A stretch of DNA of 64,000 bases from Pelagibacterium halotolerans B2 (GTDB lineage Bacteria > Pseudomonadota > Alphaproteobacteria > Rhizobiales > Devosiaceae): NCBI RefSeq assembly GCF_000230555.1, contig NC_016078.1, positions 3,247,001-3,311,000 on the forward strand, in the 5' to 3' direction. The stretch's first letter is position 1. The number at the start of each line of letters is the position of its first letter. The notes beneath the pieces were generated by a model that had not been told where the DNA came from, ran no database searches, and saw nothing but the letters and a program-made list of their open reading frames with translations. The position numbers were made by a program, and so were the translations under genes. Below are positions 41,964 to 52,576 of this stretch, piece by piece.

Positions 41964-44561
41964 ATGGTATTGCGTAAACCGACCGGCCGCTCGATGACCC
42001 TGCACCCTTCTCCACATCTGGACGACAGCCACCGCTCAACCCCGGTGCTTTCGATCACCATTCCCGTGCGAATCATCGGCATCGTCGTTGCGGTGGTTTG
42101 TGCGCTGGGGCTTGTCGCTCTCGCGTCATGGTCGGTCGACGACCCGTCCTTTTCCTATGCCACCGACAAACCCGTCGAAAACTGGCTGGGCTTTGCCGGC
42201 GCGGCCATGGCCGATATCGGCTTTCAGCTTTTGGGCCTTGGCGCACCCCTGCTGCTTTTGCCACCGCTCCTTTGGTCATGGACGATGATCCGCCGCGTCG
42301 TCCCGTCCTATCTCGGCCTGCGGCTGACCGGTTGGTTGCTCGGTACGATCCTGGCAACAGGGATGTTTGCCTGCTTCCCATCGCCCCAAAGCTGGCCCCT
42401 GCCGCTCGGTCTGGGCGGTTTTGTCGGTTCGGGATTCACCAATCTGTTCACGACGCTGGCCGGCGACGCGCCGCAGGGTTGGGGAGCAATTCTCTATGCG
42501 GTCTTGCTCGGCGTTCCCGCTCTTGGACTTGTCTGGCTTGCGGCACGGTCCCGGCCCGCATTCGAAAGCGATTTGCCGGCCCCTGCAAAATCCACGGGAC
42601 GCCGTAAGAAAATCTCCGAGCCTGAGTCCGAAATCGACGACACGCCCGATTCCAACGGGGTGTTCGATGTGGCCATCGGCTACCTCGCCCACACGTTCTA
42701 TGGCGCACGGGCGGCGCTGAGGCGCGTTTTTCGCCGCAAGCAATCGGACCAGATGCCGGCCCGCAACTGGCAAACCAATGATTTCGAGCCCCAGCTCGAC
42801 CGGACCATTGCATTCGATCGTCAACAACCTGACGAGCCTCGATCCGGCGGCGATTGGGATGAGGACGCTTACGACGACTATGAGGACGAATACGCTTCCC
42901 AAGCCTCTCCGCGCCGCGAGGCCGACGACATCGCGCGCATGATTGTCGAACAGCCCTCCGGCCGGCCCCGGGTTGCTGCCCCGGCACCGCGTCCCGCCCC
43001 CTCCCCGCGGCAGGTGCGTGAGGCCCAGGCATCGTTTCTGCCCACCGACGGATTCGAACTGCCGCCGCTCGAACTGCTCGCGGCTCCGAGTTCAACCCAG
43101 GTCTTGCCCGAGCACAATCCCGAAGCACTCGAGGCGAACGCCAAGCGGCTGGAAGGCGTGCTGGAAGATTTCGGCGTCAAAGGCGACATCATCAATGTGC
43201 GCCCAGGCCCCGTGGTCACGCTTTACGAGCTCGAGCCCGCGCCGGGCATCAAGTCGAGCCGGGTGATCTCGCTCGCCGACGACATTGCCCGCTCCATGAG
43301 TGCTATTTCCGCCCGCGTAGCCGTCGTTCCCGGCCGCAACGCGATCGGCATCGAGTTGCCCAACAAAACGCGCGAAACCGTATTCCTGCGCGAACTTCTG
43401 GCCTCCAACGATTTCGACAGGGCCAAGGCCAAACTGCCCATCTGCCTGGGCAAGACCATCGGCGGCGAACCGATCATCGTCGATCTGGCCCGCATGCCGC
43501 ATCTGCTGATCGCCGGCACCACAGGCTCGGGCAAGTCGGTGGGGATCAACACGATGATCCTTTCCCTGCTCTATAAGATGAACCCCGAGCAATGCCGGCT
43601 CATCATGATCGATCCCAAGATGCTCGAATTGTCGGTTTATGACGGCATCCCACATCTTCTGACCCCGGTCGTTACCGACCCGGCCAAGGCGGTCGTCGCC
43701 CTCAAATGGGCGGTTCGCGAGATGGAGGATCGCTACAAGAAGATGAGCAAGATCGGTGTGCGCAACATCGATGGCTTTAACGCCCGCGTCGCCGAATCCG
43801 CAGCCAAGGGCGAAGTTCTGACGCGCACCGTTCAGACCGGATTTGACCGGGAAACCGGCGAGGCGATCTTTGAGAGCGAAGAGTTTGACCTCGAACCCCT
43901 TCCCTTCATCGTGGTGATCGTCGACGAGATGGCGGACCTGATGATGGTGGCCGGCAAGGACATCGAAGGCACGATCCAGCGGTTGGCCCAGATGGCCCGC
44001 GCCGCCGGCATCCATATCATCATGGCGACCCAACGTCCCTCGGTCGACGTCATCACCGGCACCATCAAGGCCAACTTCCCCACCCGCGTCTCGTTCCAGG
44101 TCACTTCCAAGATCGATTCGCGCACAATTCTGGGCGAACAGGGCGCCGAGCAACTGCTGGGCAATGGCGACATGCTCTATATGGCTGGTGGTGGACGCAT
44201 AAAGCGCCTCCACGGCGCCTTTGTTGCCGACAACGAGGTCGAGGACATCGTCGCGCACCTCAAGAGCCAGGGCACGCCTGAATATCTCGAATCGATCACC
44301 GCTGAAGACGACGACGGCCAGGGCAGCTTTGACGATGATGGCGGCTTCGGCGGCTCGGGAGACGAGCTTTACGACAAGGCCGTCAATATCGTCCTGAGCG
44401 ACAAGAAGGCCTCGACCTCCTACATCCAGCGTCGGCTTTCGGTTGGTTACAACAAGGCCGCCACGCTGATCGAGCGCATGGAGCAGGAAGGGATCATTTC
44501 CCCCGCCAACCACGCAGGCAAGCGCGAAGTGCTCATCGGCGACAATGCCGACGGCTATTAG
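41964..44561 (+). CDS. ftsK: DNA translocase FtsK
   Basis: FtsK pumps DNA at the septum to resolve chromosome dimers and clear the division plane. The 865-residue protein has four N-terminal membrane segments (within residues 25-180), a variable linker, then the motor with Walker [16 protein letters not shown], Walker [16 protein letters not shown] and the RFGxKV-like [19 protein letters not shown]-terminal winged-helix gamma domain ([20 protein letters not shown]) reads KOPS sequences. ATG at 41964 or at 41994 are both possible starts. Confidence 0.95.
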   Translation: MVLRKPTGRSMTLHPSPHLDDSHRSTPVLSITIPVRIIGIVVAVVCALGLVALASWSVDDPSFSYATDKPVENWLGFAGAAMADIGFQLLGLGAPLLLLPPLLWSWTMIRRVVPSYLGLRLTGWLLGTILATGMFACFPSPQSWPLPLGLGGFVGSGFTNLFTTLAGDAPQGWGAILYAVLLGVPALGLVWLAARSRPAFESDLPAPAKSTGRRKKISEPESEIDDTPDSNGVFDVAIGYLAHTFYGARAALRRVFRRKQSDQMPARNWQTNDFEPQLDRTIAFDRQQPDEPRSGGDWDEDAYDDYEDEYASQASPRREADDIARMIVEQPSGRPRVAAPAPRPAPSPRQVREAQASFLPTDGFELPPLELLAAPSSTQVLPEHNPEALEANAKRLEGVLEDFGVKGDIINVRPGPVVTLYELEPAPGIKSSRVISLADDIARSMSAISARVAVVPGRNAIGIELPNKTRETVFLRELLASNDFDRAKAKLPICLGKTIGGEPIIVDLARMPHLLIAGTTGSGKSVGINTMILSLLYKMNPEQCRLIMIDPKMLELSVYDGIPHLLTPVVTDPAKAVVALKWAVREMEDRYKKMSKIGVRNIDGFNARVAESAAKGEVLTRTVQTGFDRETGEAIFESEEFDLEPLPFIVVIVDEMADLMMVAGKDIEGTIQRLAQMARAAGIHIIMATQRPSVDVITGTIKANFPTRVSFQVTSKIDSRTILGEQGAEQLLGNGDMLYMAGGGRIKRLHGAFVADNEVEDIVAHLKSQGTPEYLESITAEDDDGQGSFDDDGGFGGSGDELYDKAVNIVLSDKKASTSYIQRRLSVGYNKAATLIERMEQEGIISPANHAGKREVLIGDNADGY

Positions 44562-44692
44562 GGCCAAAGGGAACATGGTCGGTACACGACGAGTTTACCG
44601 CCCGGCCGCGAGGGTTCGCGGTCTTGCCGCAATTGGCAATTACCTCAGCGGTCAAGGGGTCGACCTGCCTGTACCCAATTGGAGTCTTTGAA

Positions 44693-45322
44693 ATGATTCG
44701 CCTCGCCGCTGCCATCCTGACCGGCCTTTGCGCGCTTGCCCTGGCCATGCCGGCAACCGCCCAGTCCCGGACATTGACCCCGGACGAGGAATTCATCCTT
44801 CAGGAGATTTCCGCCCACAATACCGAAATCCGCACCATGGCCGGACGTTTCGTCCAGATCGACAGCCAGGGCGGCCAGATCGAGGGGACGTTCTGGCTCA
44901 AGCGTCCCGACATGGTCCGCTTCCGCTACGCACCTCCCAGCCGGGAAGAGATCATCTCGCAGGGGCGCGGCTTTTACGTCATCGACCGCCAGGAACGTAC
45001 GCAATACGCTTATCCTCAGGACAATGTGCCGCTGCGCCAGTTCCTTGGGGACCAGGTCAGCCTCATCAATTCCAACCTGTCCGATGTCGTTATGTCCGAG
45101 ACCCATGTTTCGGTGATGATTACCGACGACAGCCCTATCGGTGTCGTCCAGGTTTCCCTGATCTTTGACCGCGAGACGCTTGATCTCGTGCAATGGAGCC
45201 TTATCGAACCCTCGGGCGTCGAAACCACGTTCTCGATTGCCGAAACCGAAAAGAATGTCGAGATCCCCGACCAGTATTTCCGTATCGATCCGACCTATCG
45301 GTCCGTCAACGCTCCAGGCTGA
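44693..45322 (+). CDS. lolA: Outer-membrane lipoprotein carrier protein LolA
   Basis: LolA ferries lipoproteins through the periplasm from LolCDE to the outer membrane. The 209-residue product has a signal peptide (MIRLAAAILTGLCALALAMP, cleavage near ATAQ) and the LolA fold with MAGRFVQIDSQGGQIEGTFW (in parts), RPDMVRFRYAPPSREEIIS and a late VQVSLIFDRETLDLVQW. GGAG lies 9 nt before the ATG. It follows ftsK on the same strand, a common pairing in alphaproteobacteria, and precedes xthA. Confidence 0.88.
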   Translation: MIRLAAAILTGLCALALAMPATAQSRTLTPDEEFILQEISAHNTEIRTMAGRFVQIDSQGGQIEGTFWLKRPDMVRFRYAPPSREEIISQGRGFYVIDRQERTQYAYPQDNVPLRQFLGDQVSLINSNLSDVVMSETHVSVMITDDSPIGVVQVSLIFDRETLDLVQWSLIEPSGVETTFSIAETEKNVEIPDQYFRIDPTYRSVNAPG

Positions 45323-45407
45323 TTTCCTCTCGCGCGGACGCGGGGGTTTACCACGCCGGGCGGGGCGGTCATAAAGGCGGCACCCTTTCCGTCCTCCCGA
45401 GTCGTTC

Positions 45408-46208
45408 ATGCCCTCGCTTGCCACCTGGAACATCAATTCGGTGCGGCTGCGCCTGCCCATCGTCCTCGATTTTCTGTCTCAGTACACCCCCGATGTCCTG
45501 TGCCTGCAGGAGATCAAATGCATGAATGACCAGTTCCCGGCCACGGCGCTGGCCGATGTCGGTTACCCGCACCAGGCGGTGCACGGGCAAAAGGGCTACC
45601 ACGGTGTGGCCATCGTATCGAAACATCCGCTTGACGAAGTTACGGCGCGCGGATTCTGCGACATACCCGATTGCCGCCATGTTTCGGCGCGGCTCGACTT
45701 CGGCAAGGGCCCCCTCACCGTTCACAATTTCTACGTCCCGGCAGGCGGCGACGAGCCCAACCCCGAGATCAACCCCAAATTCCGCCATAAGCTCGACTTC
45801 CTCGCCGAGATGGAAGAATGGTTCGATGAGCTGGTATTTGATGAGCGTCAGTTGATCTGCGGCGATTTCAACGTCGCGCCGCATGAAAACGACGTCTGGA
45901 GCCACAAGCAGCTCCTAAGGGTCGTTTCGCACACGCCTGTGGAGACCGAAGCGCTCGATCGCCTGCTCTCGCGGCGCAACTGGGTCGACCTGGTCCGCCA
46001 GCACATTCCGATCGAGGAAAAGGTCTATTCCTGGTGGAGCTACAGAGCCAAGGATTGGGACAGTTCCGACCGTGGCCGCCGCCTCGACCACATATGGGCA
46101 ACGCGCGACATTGCAGCACACGCAAGAGCGGCCCATATCCTGCGTCCGGCGCGTGGCTGGTCGGAAAAGCCGTCGGATCACGTGCCGGTCATTGTCGAAT
46201 TCGCATAA
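45408..46208 (+). CDS. xthA: Exodeoxyribonuclease III
   Basis: This enzyme cuts abasic sites and trims 3' ends in base-excision repair. The 266-residue protein shows the exonuclease-endonuclease-phosphatase fold: ATWNINSVRLRLP at the N-terminus, LCLQEIKC with the metal-binding Glu, GDFNVAPHENDVW, DRGRRLDHIWAT and the C-terminal SDHVPVIVE with the catalytic Asp-His. It ends 3 bp from the convergent cyclic-nucleotide-domain gene. Confidence 0.95.
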   Translation: MPSLATWNINSVRLRLPIVLDFLSQYTPDVLCLQEIKCMNDQFPATALADVGYPHQAVHGQKGYHGVAIVSKHPLDEVTARGFCDIPDCRHVSARLDFGKGPLTVHNFYVPAGGDEPNPEINPKFRHKLDFLAEMEEWFDELVFDERQLICGDFNVAPHENDVWSHKQLLRVVSHTPVETEALDRLLSRRNWVDLVRQHIPIEEKVYSWWSYRAKDWDSSDRGRRLDHIWATRDIAAHARAAHILRPARGWSEKPSDHVPVIVEFA

Positions 46209-46211
46209 CAG

Positions 46212-46664
46212 TCAGCTCGAGAACCGCCCGCCAAGCTGCGCGATGGAATCGAGATAGCGCGAAAGCTCTGCCCTGATCGTCGTCGCAACGTCCTCGGCGA
46301 GTTCGGGATGGCTTCTCAGCAACTTCAGAAACGCCCCACGTGGTACGAAAAGCAGTGTGCTCGTTCGCGCCGCCCTGAGCGAAGCCCCGCGCGGGCGCGT
46401 CAGCATAAGACCGAGTTCGCCCACAAGCGCGACGGGCTCGATGCGAAACCGCTTGCTGCCCTCAACCGGCGAGTGGGTCGCCTCAAGGGCGCCTGAAACA
46501 AGCACGTAGCCGCCATCTGCGGCGTCGCCGGCGCTATAGAGAATATCGCCCGGCGCCAGCGAAACCTCTTCGCAGACAAACGCCAAAAGGCGCAGCTGTT
46601 CGTCAGAAAAGCTGGAAAAAATGTCGAGTTCTGCGAATGCGGCCACGGCCGCCGCCTCGTCCAT
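46212..46664 (-). CDS. Cyclic nucleotide-binding domain protein
   Basis: The 150-residue product is a single cNMP-binding (Crp-like) beta-roll domain: LAPGDILYSAGDAADGGYVLVSG (in parts), a later VGELGLMLTRPRGASLRAARTS where the phosphate-binding cassette would be, and a helical end. It has no DNA-binding domain. The start at 46664 has GGGGG upstream; ATG at 46703 would add 13 residues. It lies next to a response regulator gene on the same strand, but 87 bp apart; a shared role is not shown. Confidence 0.8.
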   Translation of the reverse strand: MDEAAAVAAFAELDIFSSFSDEQLRLLAFVCEEVSLAPGDILYSAGDAADGGYVLVSGALEATHSPVEGSKRFRIEPVALVGELGLMLTRPRGASLRAARTSTLLFVPRGAFLKLLRSHPELAEDVATTIRAELSRYLDSIAQLGGRFSS

Positions 46665-46750
46665 ACATGCCCCCGGCAGCGCGTTGAGGGCTATGATTGG
46701 CATAAATTACCGCGCGCGCAAAGACTTAGACAGATCTGGCTCCGAGGAAA

Positions 46751-47434
46751 TCAGGGAACCAGCCGATATCCGCCCTCTTCGGTCACCAGAAGACGTGCGT
46801 TCGACGGATCGCGTTCGATCTTCTGGCGCAAGCGATAAATGTGAGTTTCGAGCGTGTGTGTGGTGACCCGGTTGTTGTATCCCCAGACCTCCGCAAGGAG
46901 CACGTCGCGGGAGATCGTCTTTGCGCCCTGCCGGTAGAGAAATTTGAGGATCGAGGTTTCCTTGTCGGTAAGCCGGATTTTCGAGCCGTCACCGTTTTCC
47001 AGCGTCTTGGCGGCTGGCTGGAAGCTGTAGGGGCCGATGGTAAAGACCACATCCTCGCTTTGATCGTGCTGACGCAATGCGGCCCGCATGCGGGCAAGCA
47101 GGACCGAAAAGCGAAAGGGTTTGGTGACATAGTCATTGGCACCGCTTTCGAGGCCCCGAATTTCGTCGGACTCACTATCCTGCCCCGTCAACATGATAAC
47201 CGGTGCCCGAAATCCGTCAGCGCGCATGATCTTGAGCGCTTCGCGTCCATCCATGTCGGGAAGCCCCACATCGAGCAGCATGAGATCGAAATGGCTCGCC
47301 TTGGCGGTTTCACGCGCACCGGACGCCGTCCCGGCCTCCGTGATATCGAATTCGCGATAGGGTTCGAGCTGCCCCACCAATGCGGCTCGCAAATCGGTGT
47401 CGTCATCGACAACCAGCAAACGGCGCTTGTTCAT
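46751..47434 (-). CDS. OmpR-family response regulator
   Basis: The 227-residue product has a receiver domain with acidic pocket VVDDD, phospho-acceptor Asp 55 in LMLLDVGLPDMDG and the conserved Lys in YVTKPF, followed by a winged-helix DNA-binding domain ending LETHIYRLRQKIERDP. No histidine kinase gene is adjacent, so it is an orphan regulator in this window. The ATG at 47434 begins the receiver. Target genes are unknown. Confidence 0.9.
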   Translation of the reverse strand: MNKRRLLVVDDDTDLRAALVGQLEPYREFDITEAGTASGARETAKASHFDLMLLDVGLPDMDGREALKIMRADGFRAPVIMLTGQDSESDEIRGLESGANDYVTKPFRFSVLLARMRAALRQHDQSEDVVFTIGPYSFQPAAKTLENGDGSKIRLTDKETSILKFLYRQGAKTISRDVLLAEVWGYNNRVTTHTLETHIYRLRQKIERDPSNARLLVTEEGGYRLVP

Positions 47435-47539
47435 CAGCAAAAACTCCCGCTTCTTCCTGGCAGGGATCAAACACCTGCTCACGGAAATGACATACGATTC
47501 AATCTAGCGTGGGGGACACAATCGCCAATCACATGCGCG

Positions 47540-48214
47540 TTATCGCGCCCCAAAAAGCGCGGATCCCACCCGAACCTGTGTCGCGCCCATAAGTATTGCC
47601 ACTTCAAAGTCCGCGCTCATCCCCATGGACAACCGAGAGACCCCTGCCGCCCTTGCCAGGCGCGCCAATTGCGCGAAATATGGTCCCGGCGCCTCATCGA
47701 TCGGGGGAATACACATCAAACCAACGATATCGAGCCCATATTGATCCCTGCAGCGATCGACGAATTCTACGGTTTCCGCCGTGGAAACGCCGGCCTTTTG
47801 CTCTTCGCCGCCGATATTGACCTGCACGAAACAGGGCAGACGCCGGTTCTGCTTGTCCATTTCCGTGGCAAGAATTCTGGCCAGCTTGTCGCGATCGACG
47901 CTTTCGATAACATCGAACAAGGCAACCGCATCGGCTGCCTTGTTGGTCTGGAGCGGACCGATCAGATGCAGGACGAGATCGGGGTATTCCGATTTCAGCC
48001 CCGGCCATTTGCCCTGTGCCTCCTGGACGCGATTTTCACCGAAATGGCGCTGTCCGGCCTCTATGACCGGAACGATCGCCTCGGCATCGAAGGTCTTGGA
48101 AACGGCAACCAGTTCCGCGACATCCCCTCCTTCAATCCGACGGGCGGCGCGCTCCATGCGGGCCTTTATGTCGGCGAGCCGATCGGCGGCAGTTTCCGGG
48201 GCGTTTGGGCTCAT
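47540..48214 (-). CDS. yggS: PLP homeostasis protein YggS
   Basis: YggS (PLPBP) binds pyridoxal phosphate and balances vitamin B6 and amino acid pools. The 224-residue protein is a single TIM barrel with the PLP lysine in ELVAVSKTFDAEAI, FGENRVQEAQGKW, HLIGPLQTNKA and the final SMGMSADFEVAILMGATQVRVG (in parts). The ATG at 48214 begins the family domain. It is divergent from leuS with 93 bp between. Confidence 0.93.
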   Translation of the reverse strand: MSPNAPETAADRLADIKARMERAARRIEGGDVAELVAVSKTFDAEAIVPVIEAGQRHFGENRVQEAQGKWPGLKSEYPDLVLHLIGPLQTNKAADAVALFDVIESVDRDKLARILATEMDKQNRRLPCFVQVNIGGEEQKAGVSTAETVEFVDRCRDQYGLDIVGLMCIPPIDEAPGPYFAQLARLARAAGVSRLSMGMSADFEVAILMGATQVRVGSALFGAR

Positions 48215-48307
48215 GGCAATGGTTGACCTTCCGGCGCTTTTCTGGTGATGGTCGCCTACCCAATTTCTCATCTCTTCTCAAGTATAGGGCGGCCACCGGT
48301 ACTTTCT

Positions 48308-50929
48308 ATGGCAAACGCTTCCGAGCGCTACAATCCGCGCGAACAAGAACCCCATTGGCAAAAGGTCTGGGCGGAGAAGAAAACCTTCGAAACGTCCAAC
48401 GACGACCCACGCGATCCCTATTACGTGCTTGAGATGTTTCCCTATCCCTCGGGCCGCATCCATGTGGGCCATGTGCGCAATTATACCATGGGCGATGTGG
48501 TCGCCCGGTTCCAGCGCGCCAAGGGCAAAAAGGTTCTCCACCCGATGGGATGGGACGCCTTCGGGATGCCCGCCGAGAACGCGGCGATGGCCAACAAGGT
48601 CCATCCCCGCGACTGGACCTATGAAAACATCGCGGCAATGCGCAAGCAATTGCAGTCCATGGGATTTTCCCTCGACTGGAGCCGGGAATTTGCGACCTGC
48701 GACGAGGAATATTACCACCGCCAGCAGATGCTGTTCATCGACATGCTCGAAGCGGGCCTGGTGACGCGCAAATCCTCCAAGGTCAATTGGGATCCTGTCG
48801 ACCATACGGTTCTGGCCAATGAACAGGTGATCGACGGCCGCGGCTGGCGCTCGGGCGCGCTGGTCGAACAGCGCGAATTGACCCAATGGTTCTTCAAGAT
48901 TTCCGACTTCGCCGAGGACCTGCTGTCGGCCATCGATGGCCTGACCGACTGGCCCGAAAAGGTCCGGCTGATGCAGCGCAACTGGATCGGTCGATCTGAA
49001 GGGCTGCGGGTGCTGTTCGCGATCGCCTCGGGCGAGGCCGGGCAGGACAGCGTCGAGATTTTCACCACACGTCCCGATACCCTGTTTGGCGCCTCCTTCG
49101 TTGCCCTTTCGCCCGACCACCCCATGGCGGCTCATCTGGCCGAATCCGATCCGGCTTTGGCCGAATTCATCGCCGAGTGTCACCGCATGGGCACTTCGGC
49201 CGAAGTGATCGAAACCGCCGAAAAGCGGGGCTACCGTACGGAAATTACCGTGAAACATCCGGTGATCGAAGGTGCGACATTGCCCGTCTATGTCGCCAAT
49301 TTCGTTCTGATGGACTACGGCACCGGCGCGATCTTTGGCTGCCCGGCGCACGATCAGCGCGACCTCGAATTTGCGCGCAAATATGACCTGCCCGTCATCC
49401 CTGTCGTCTTGCCGCCCGATGCAGACGCCAGCGAATTTTCCATTGCGGCAGAAGCCTATACAGGACCCGGCATCGCCTTCAATTCGGGTTTCCTCGACGG
49501 CATGGACGTCGACGCGGCCAAGGACGCAATCGCCCGTTTCCTGGAAACCGAAAAGGTCGAAGGCAAGCCCCAGGGGGTTCGCCAGGTCAATTATCGCCTG
49601 CGCGACTGGGGCATTTCGCGGCAACGCTATTGGGGCTGCCCGATCCCGGTCATCCATTGCGATATCTGCGGCATCGTGCCGGTGCCAAAGGATCAACTGC
49701 CCGTGCGGCTGCCCGAAGATGTCGAATTCGATACGCCGGGCAATCCGCTCGATCGCCATCCGAGCTTCAAGCATGTCGATTGCCCCTCTTGCGGCTCGAA
49801 AGCGCGCCGGGAAACCGACACTATGGACACCTTTGTCGATTCGTCCTGGTATTTCGCACGCTTTACGGCGCCGCGCGCCGAGAACCCCACGATCCCCGAA
49901 ATGGCCAATGAATGGCTGCCGGTTGATCAGTATATCGGCGGCATCGAGCACGCCATTCTGCATCTGCTCTATTCGCGCTTCTTTGCCCGCGCCATGAGCC
50001 GCACCGGACATATGGACGTCGACGAGCCGTTCAAGGGCCTGTTCACGCAGGGCATGGTCACCCATGAAACCTACAAGGACAAGGCAGGCAACTGGGTCTC
50101 TCCTTCCGAGGTGGTTCTGCAGTCGACCGAAGGAAAGCGTGTTGCAACTTCATCGGTCACCGGCGATCCGGTGACCATCGGCTCGATCGAAAAGATGAGC
50201 AAATCCAAGCGCAATGTCATCGATCCCGACGACATGATCGCCGCCTATGGCGCAGACACGGTGCGTTGGTTCGTGCTGTCGGATTCGCCGCCCGAACGCG
50301 ACGTGCAATGGACCGAAGCGGGCATTGAAGGCGCCTGGCGCTTCACGCAACGCGTTTACAAGCTCGTTGGGGAAGCGCGTGAACTGCTTTCGCTCGATCC
50401 CGCCATTATCGATGGCGAGGACCCCCGCACAATGGAAATCCTCAAGGCGGCCCATAAGGCAACGGCTCTGATCGAGGCCGATCTGGCAGGTCTGCGCTTC
50501 AATCGCGCCGTCGCCCAGATTTACGAGTTGGCCAACGCAATCCAGAAGTTCATCCCTGCGGTGAGCGAATCACCCTCGCTGGCCAATATTTCCGCGCTGC
50601 GGACCGCCATCGAGCGTTTTGTGCAGTTCATCGCCCCCATGATGCCGCATCTGGCTGAAAGCTGCTGGGCCAATCTGGGCCACCAGACGATGATTTGCGA
50701 TACCGCCTGGCCGGAAGTCGATCCAGCCTATCTTGTTGACGATACCGTAGTTCTGGCCGTTCAAGTGAACGGAAAGCGTCGCGGTGAAATCGAAATGCCC
50801 AAGGATGCCCCTTCCGGCCAGGCCGAAGCTGCAGCCTTGTCACTCGAAGCGGTTGCCCGCATTCTGGACGGCAATCCACCCCGCAAGGTGATCGTCGTGC
50901 CCAACAGGATCGTCAATGTTGTTTGCTAG
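48308..50929 (+). CDS. leuS: Leucyl-tRNA synthetase
   Basis: LeuRS charges tRNA-Leu. The 873-residue class I synthetase has the HIGH box as [15 protein letters not shown], a CP1 editing domain (about residues 225-430, with [11 protein letters not shown]), a zinc-like knuckle in [13 protein letters not shown] and [10 protein letters not shown], and the KMSKS box in [14 protein letters not shown]. The ATG at 48308 begins the conserved N-terminus [19 protein letters not shown]. lptE overlaps its end by 14 bp. Confidence 0.97.
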   Translation: MANASERYNPREQEPHWQKVWAEKKTFETSNDDPRDPYYVLEMFPYPSGRIHVGHVRNYTMGDVVARFQRAKGKKVLHPMGWDAFGMPAENAAMANKVHPRDWTYENIAAMRKQLQSMGFSLDWSREFATCDEEYYHRQQMLFIDMLEAGLVTRKSSKVNWDPVDHTVLANEQVIDGRGWRSGALVEQRELTQWFFKISDFAEDLLSAIDGLTDWPEKVRLMQRNWIGRSEGLRVLFAIASGEAGQDSVEIFTTRPDTLFGASFVALSPDHPMAAHLAESDPALAEFIAECHRMGTSAEVIETAEKRGYRTEITVKHPVIEGATLPVYVANFVLMDYGTGAIFGCPAHDQRDLEFARKYDLPVIPVVLPPDADASEFSIAAEAYTGPGIAFNSGFLDGMDVDAAKDAIARFLETEKVEGKPQGVRQVNYRLRDWGISRQRYWGCPIPVIHCDICGIVPVPKDQLPVRLPEDVEFDTPGNPLDRHPSFKHVDCPSCGSKARRETDTMDTFVDSSWYFARFTAPRAENPTIPEMANEWLPVDQYIGGIEHAILHLLYSRFFARAMSRTGHMDVDEPFKGLFTQGMVTHETYKDKAGNWVSPSEVVLQSTEGKRVATSSVTGDPVTIGSIEKMSKSKRNVIDPDDMIAAYGADTVRWFVLSDSPPERDVQWTEAGIEGAWRFTQRVYKLVGEARELLSLDPAIIDGEDPRTMEILKAAHKATALIEADLAGLRFNRAVAQIYELANAIQKFIPAVSESPSLANISALRTAIERFVQFIAPMMPHLAESCWANLGHQTMICDTAWPEVDPAYLVDDTVVLAVQVNGKRRGEIEMPKDAPSGQAEAAALSLEAVARILDGNPPRKVIVVPNRIVNVVC

Positions 50930-51410
50930 GGTTTTTCGCGCTGTCTGTCTGGCTGCCGCCTTGGTCGCGTCGGGCGTCCTGGCCGGCTGTACGCTGACGC
51001 CGGTCTATGGCGATGCGGCGATGTCGAGCCAGAGCCTGGCCCTACATTATGCTGAGCCCGAAACGCGCCAGGAGCAACTGGTCTATCGCACGCTGTCCAG
51101 CAGGCTTGGACCCGATAGGGCGGACGCACCGCAGTTTTCGGCCCAGGTTTCATCGAGCCCGACGCGGATTGGCCTGTCCGATGTGTCCGGACCAATAACC
51201 GACAATCAGCTCACAATAACAATAACTTACCTTGTCGTTGCGGATGGCGAAAGCATCGCAAGCGGTACGCGATCGGCCACGGTTGGCTATAGAACAACCG
51301 GTCAGATCGTGGCAGACGATGCCGCACGCGCGGCGGCCGAGGAACAGGCGATCGGTGCAGCGGCAGCGACCATCCGCCTAGCGCTGCTGGCCGATTTGCA
51401 GGCAAGATGA
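50916..51410 (+). CDS. lptE: LPS-assembly lipoprotein LptE
   Basis: LptE plugs LptD and helps insert lipopolysaccharide in the outer membrane. The 164-residue product has a lipoprotein signal with lipobox LAGC (Cys 25) followed by TLTPVYG, the pattern usual for alphaproteobacterial LptE. Sequence beyond the signal is weakly conserved, so the call also rests on gene order: leuS-lptE-holA is a conserved block. It overlaps leuS by 14 bp and holA by 4 bp. Confidence 0.85.
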   Translation: MLFARVFRAVCLAAALVASGVLAGCTLTPVYGDAAMSSQSLALHYAEPETRQEQLVYRTLSSRLGPDRADAPQFSAQVSSSPTRIGLSDVSGPITDNQLTITITYLVVADGESIASGTRSATVGYRTTGQIVADDAARAAAEEQAIGAAAATIRLALLADLQAR

Positions 51411-52429
51411 CCGCTCTCAAGGGTCGCGATATCGAGAAATTTCTCTCGCGCCCCGATTTGGCGGCGGGCCTTGTTCTGGTTTATGGACCCGATATCGGAT
51501 TGGTCAGCGAGAACGCGGCCCAGCTCGTCAAGCATTTTGCCGGCGATCCGCCCGATCCCGAGAGCCTGTCCCAACTGCATATGAGCGAGATCGATGCCGA
51601 TCCGCAGCACCTCGGGATATTGGCGCGCAGCCCATCCCTGTTCGGCAGTCAGGCGACAATCCGTATCCGCGCCGCCACGAACAAGCTGGCGCCAACCCTT
51701 GTGGAACTGCTCGATGAGGGGGCTCAGGCTGTCTTTATCGTCGAGGGCGCTGATCTCAAACCGTCGGACGCTTTGCGTAAACACGCCGAGGCCCGCAAGG
51801 ACGCCCGGGCACTTCCGTGCTACGCGGATACCGGGCAGACCATCGACGGCCTGATCCGCGAAACTTTTGCCAAGGCCAATATAAGTTTGGAGACCGATCT
51901 GGCGCCTATGCTGCGCGATATGCTGGGCAATGACCGGCAAGTGACCCGCAGCGAACTGCAAAAGCTGGTTCTCTATGCAGGCGAAGGCGGCAAATTAACC
52001 CGGGACGACGTCATGCGGCTCTGCGGTGACAACGCGGCACTGGCCATCGACGCCGTGGTCGATGCCATCGCCACGGGCCACGCCCGCCGCTTCGATGACG
52101 CCATGACCCGCGCCGCCGGCGCAGGAACCGACGCGCAGCGGCTCCTTATTGTTGCAATGCAGCATTTTTCACGATTGCGGGCCATGCGTGCCGAAATCGA
52201 TGCCGGGGCCGGCATCGATCAGGTCCTTGGGCGAGCCACGCCGCGCATTCATTTTTCAAGAAAGGCCAGTTTCGAACAGCAGCTCAGGCTGTGGAACGAC
52301 GACGGCCTCGCAGCAGCCTGCAATCGCTTGGCCAGCGCCATCCTCGAGAGCCGTAAATCGAGCGCGCTTGCTCCGGCCACAGGGCGTCAGGCGCTACTTG
52401 CCATATGCATGGCCGCAGCAAGACGATAG
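51407..52429 (+). CDS. holA: DNA polymerase III subunit delta
   Basis: HolA is the clamp-loader subunit that opens the sliding clamp. The 340-residue product has the N-terminal AAA+-like domain with LVLVYGPDIGLVSENAAQLV (in parts), the middle LRDMLGNDRQVTRSELQKL and a C-terminal domain ending ATGRQALLAICMAAARR. Its start overlaps the lptE stop. It converges with parB across a parS-like site and repeat copy 4. Confidence 0.92.
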   Translation: MTALKGRDIEKFLSRPDLAAGLVLVYGPDIGLVSENAAQLVKHFAGDPPDPESLSQLHMSEIDADPQHLGILARSPSLFGSQATIRIRAATNKLAPTLVELLDEGAQAVFIVEGADLKPSDALRKHAEARKDARALPCYADTGQTIDGLIRETFAKANISLETDLAPMLRDMLGNDRQVTRSELQKLVLYAGEGGKLTRDDVMRLCGDNAALAIDAVVDAIATGHARRFDDAMTRAAGAGTDAQRLLIVAMQHFSRLRAMRAEIDAGAGIDQVLGRATPRIHFSRKASFEQQLRLWNDDGLAAACNRLASAILESRKSSALAPATGRQALLAICMAAARR

Positions 52430-52451
52430 CTATTTCAGCTACTTATACCGA

Positions 52452-52467
52452 TGTTTCACGTGCAACG
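52452..52467. other. parS-like site between holA and parB
   Basis: TGTTTCACGTGCAACG matches the parS consensus TGTTTCACGTGAAACA at 14 of 16 positions by eye. It lies 23 bp after the holA stop, next to parAB. Confidence 0.6.
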
Positions 52468-52471
52468 CCCC

Positions 52472-52576
52472 TAGAGCCGTTCAGGATTTGATTGAATCAA
52501 ATCCTCGGCTCTAAGCCTTTGTTTTATCGCGTGTCCGAACCGCAAAACCGTTTCCACTTTTGCTGGACACGCTCTA
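52472..52576 (+). repeat. Convergent-junction two-hairpin repeat, copy 4
   Basis: This 105-bp copy has a nearly perfect left module, AGAGCCG/CGGCTCT and AGGATTTGATT/AATCAAATCCT, and a right module with outer stem GCGTGTCC/GGACACGC and inner stem GCAAAA/TTTTGC, again with GAACC and T unpaired. The outer stem differs from copies 1 and 3 by paired changes that keep base pairing. It lies between convergent holA and parB, and its right edge is the TAG stop codon of parB (complement of 52574-52576). Confidence 0.9.

Noticed and set aside
43092..44576. A 494-codon open frame on the minus strand opposite ftsK
   Set aside because: Antisense to the conserved motor domain of FtsK, without domain features.
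48278..50065. A 595-codon open frame on the minus strand opposite leuS
   Set aside because: It lies fully antisense to an intact leucyl-tRNA synthetase, with no recognisable motif.
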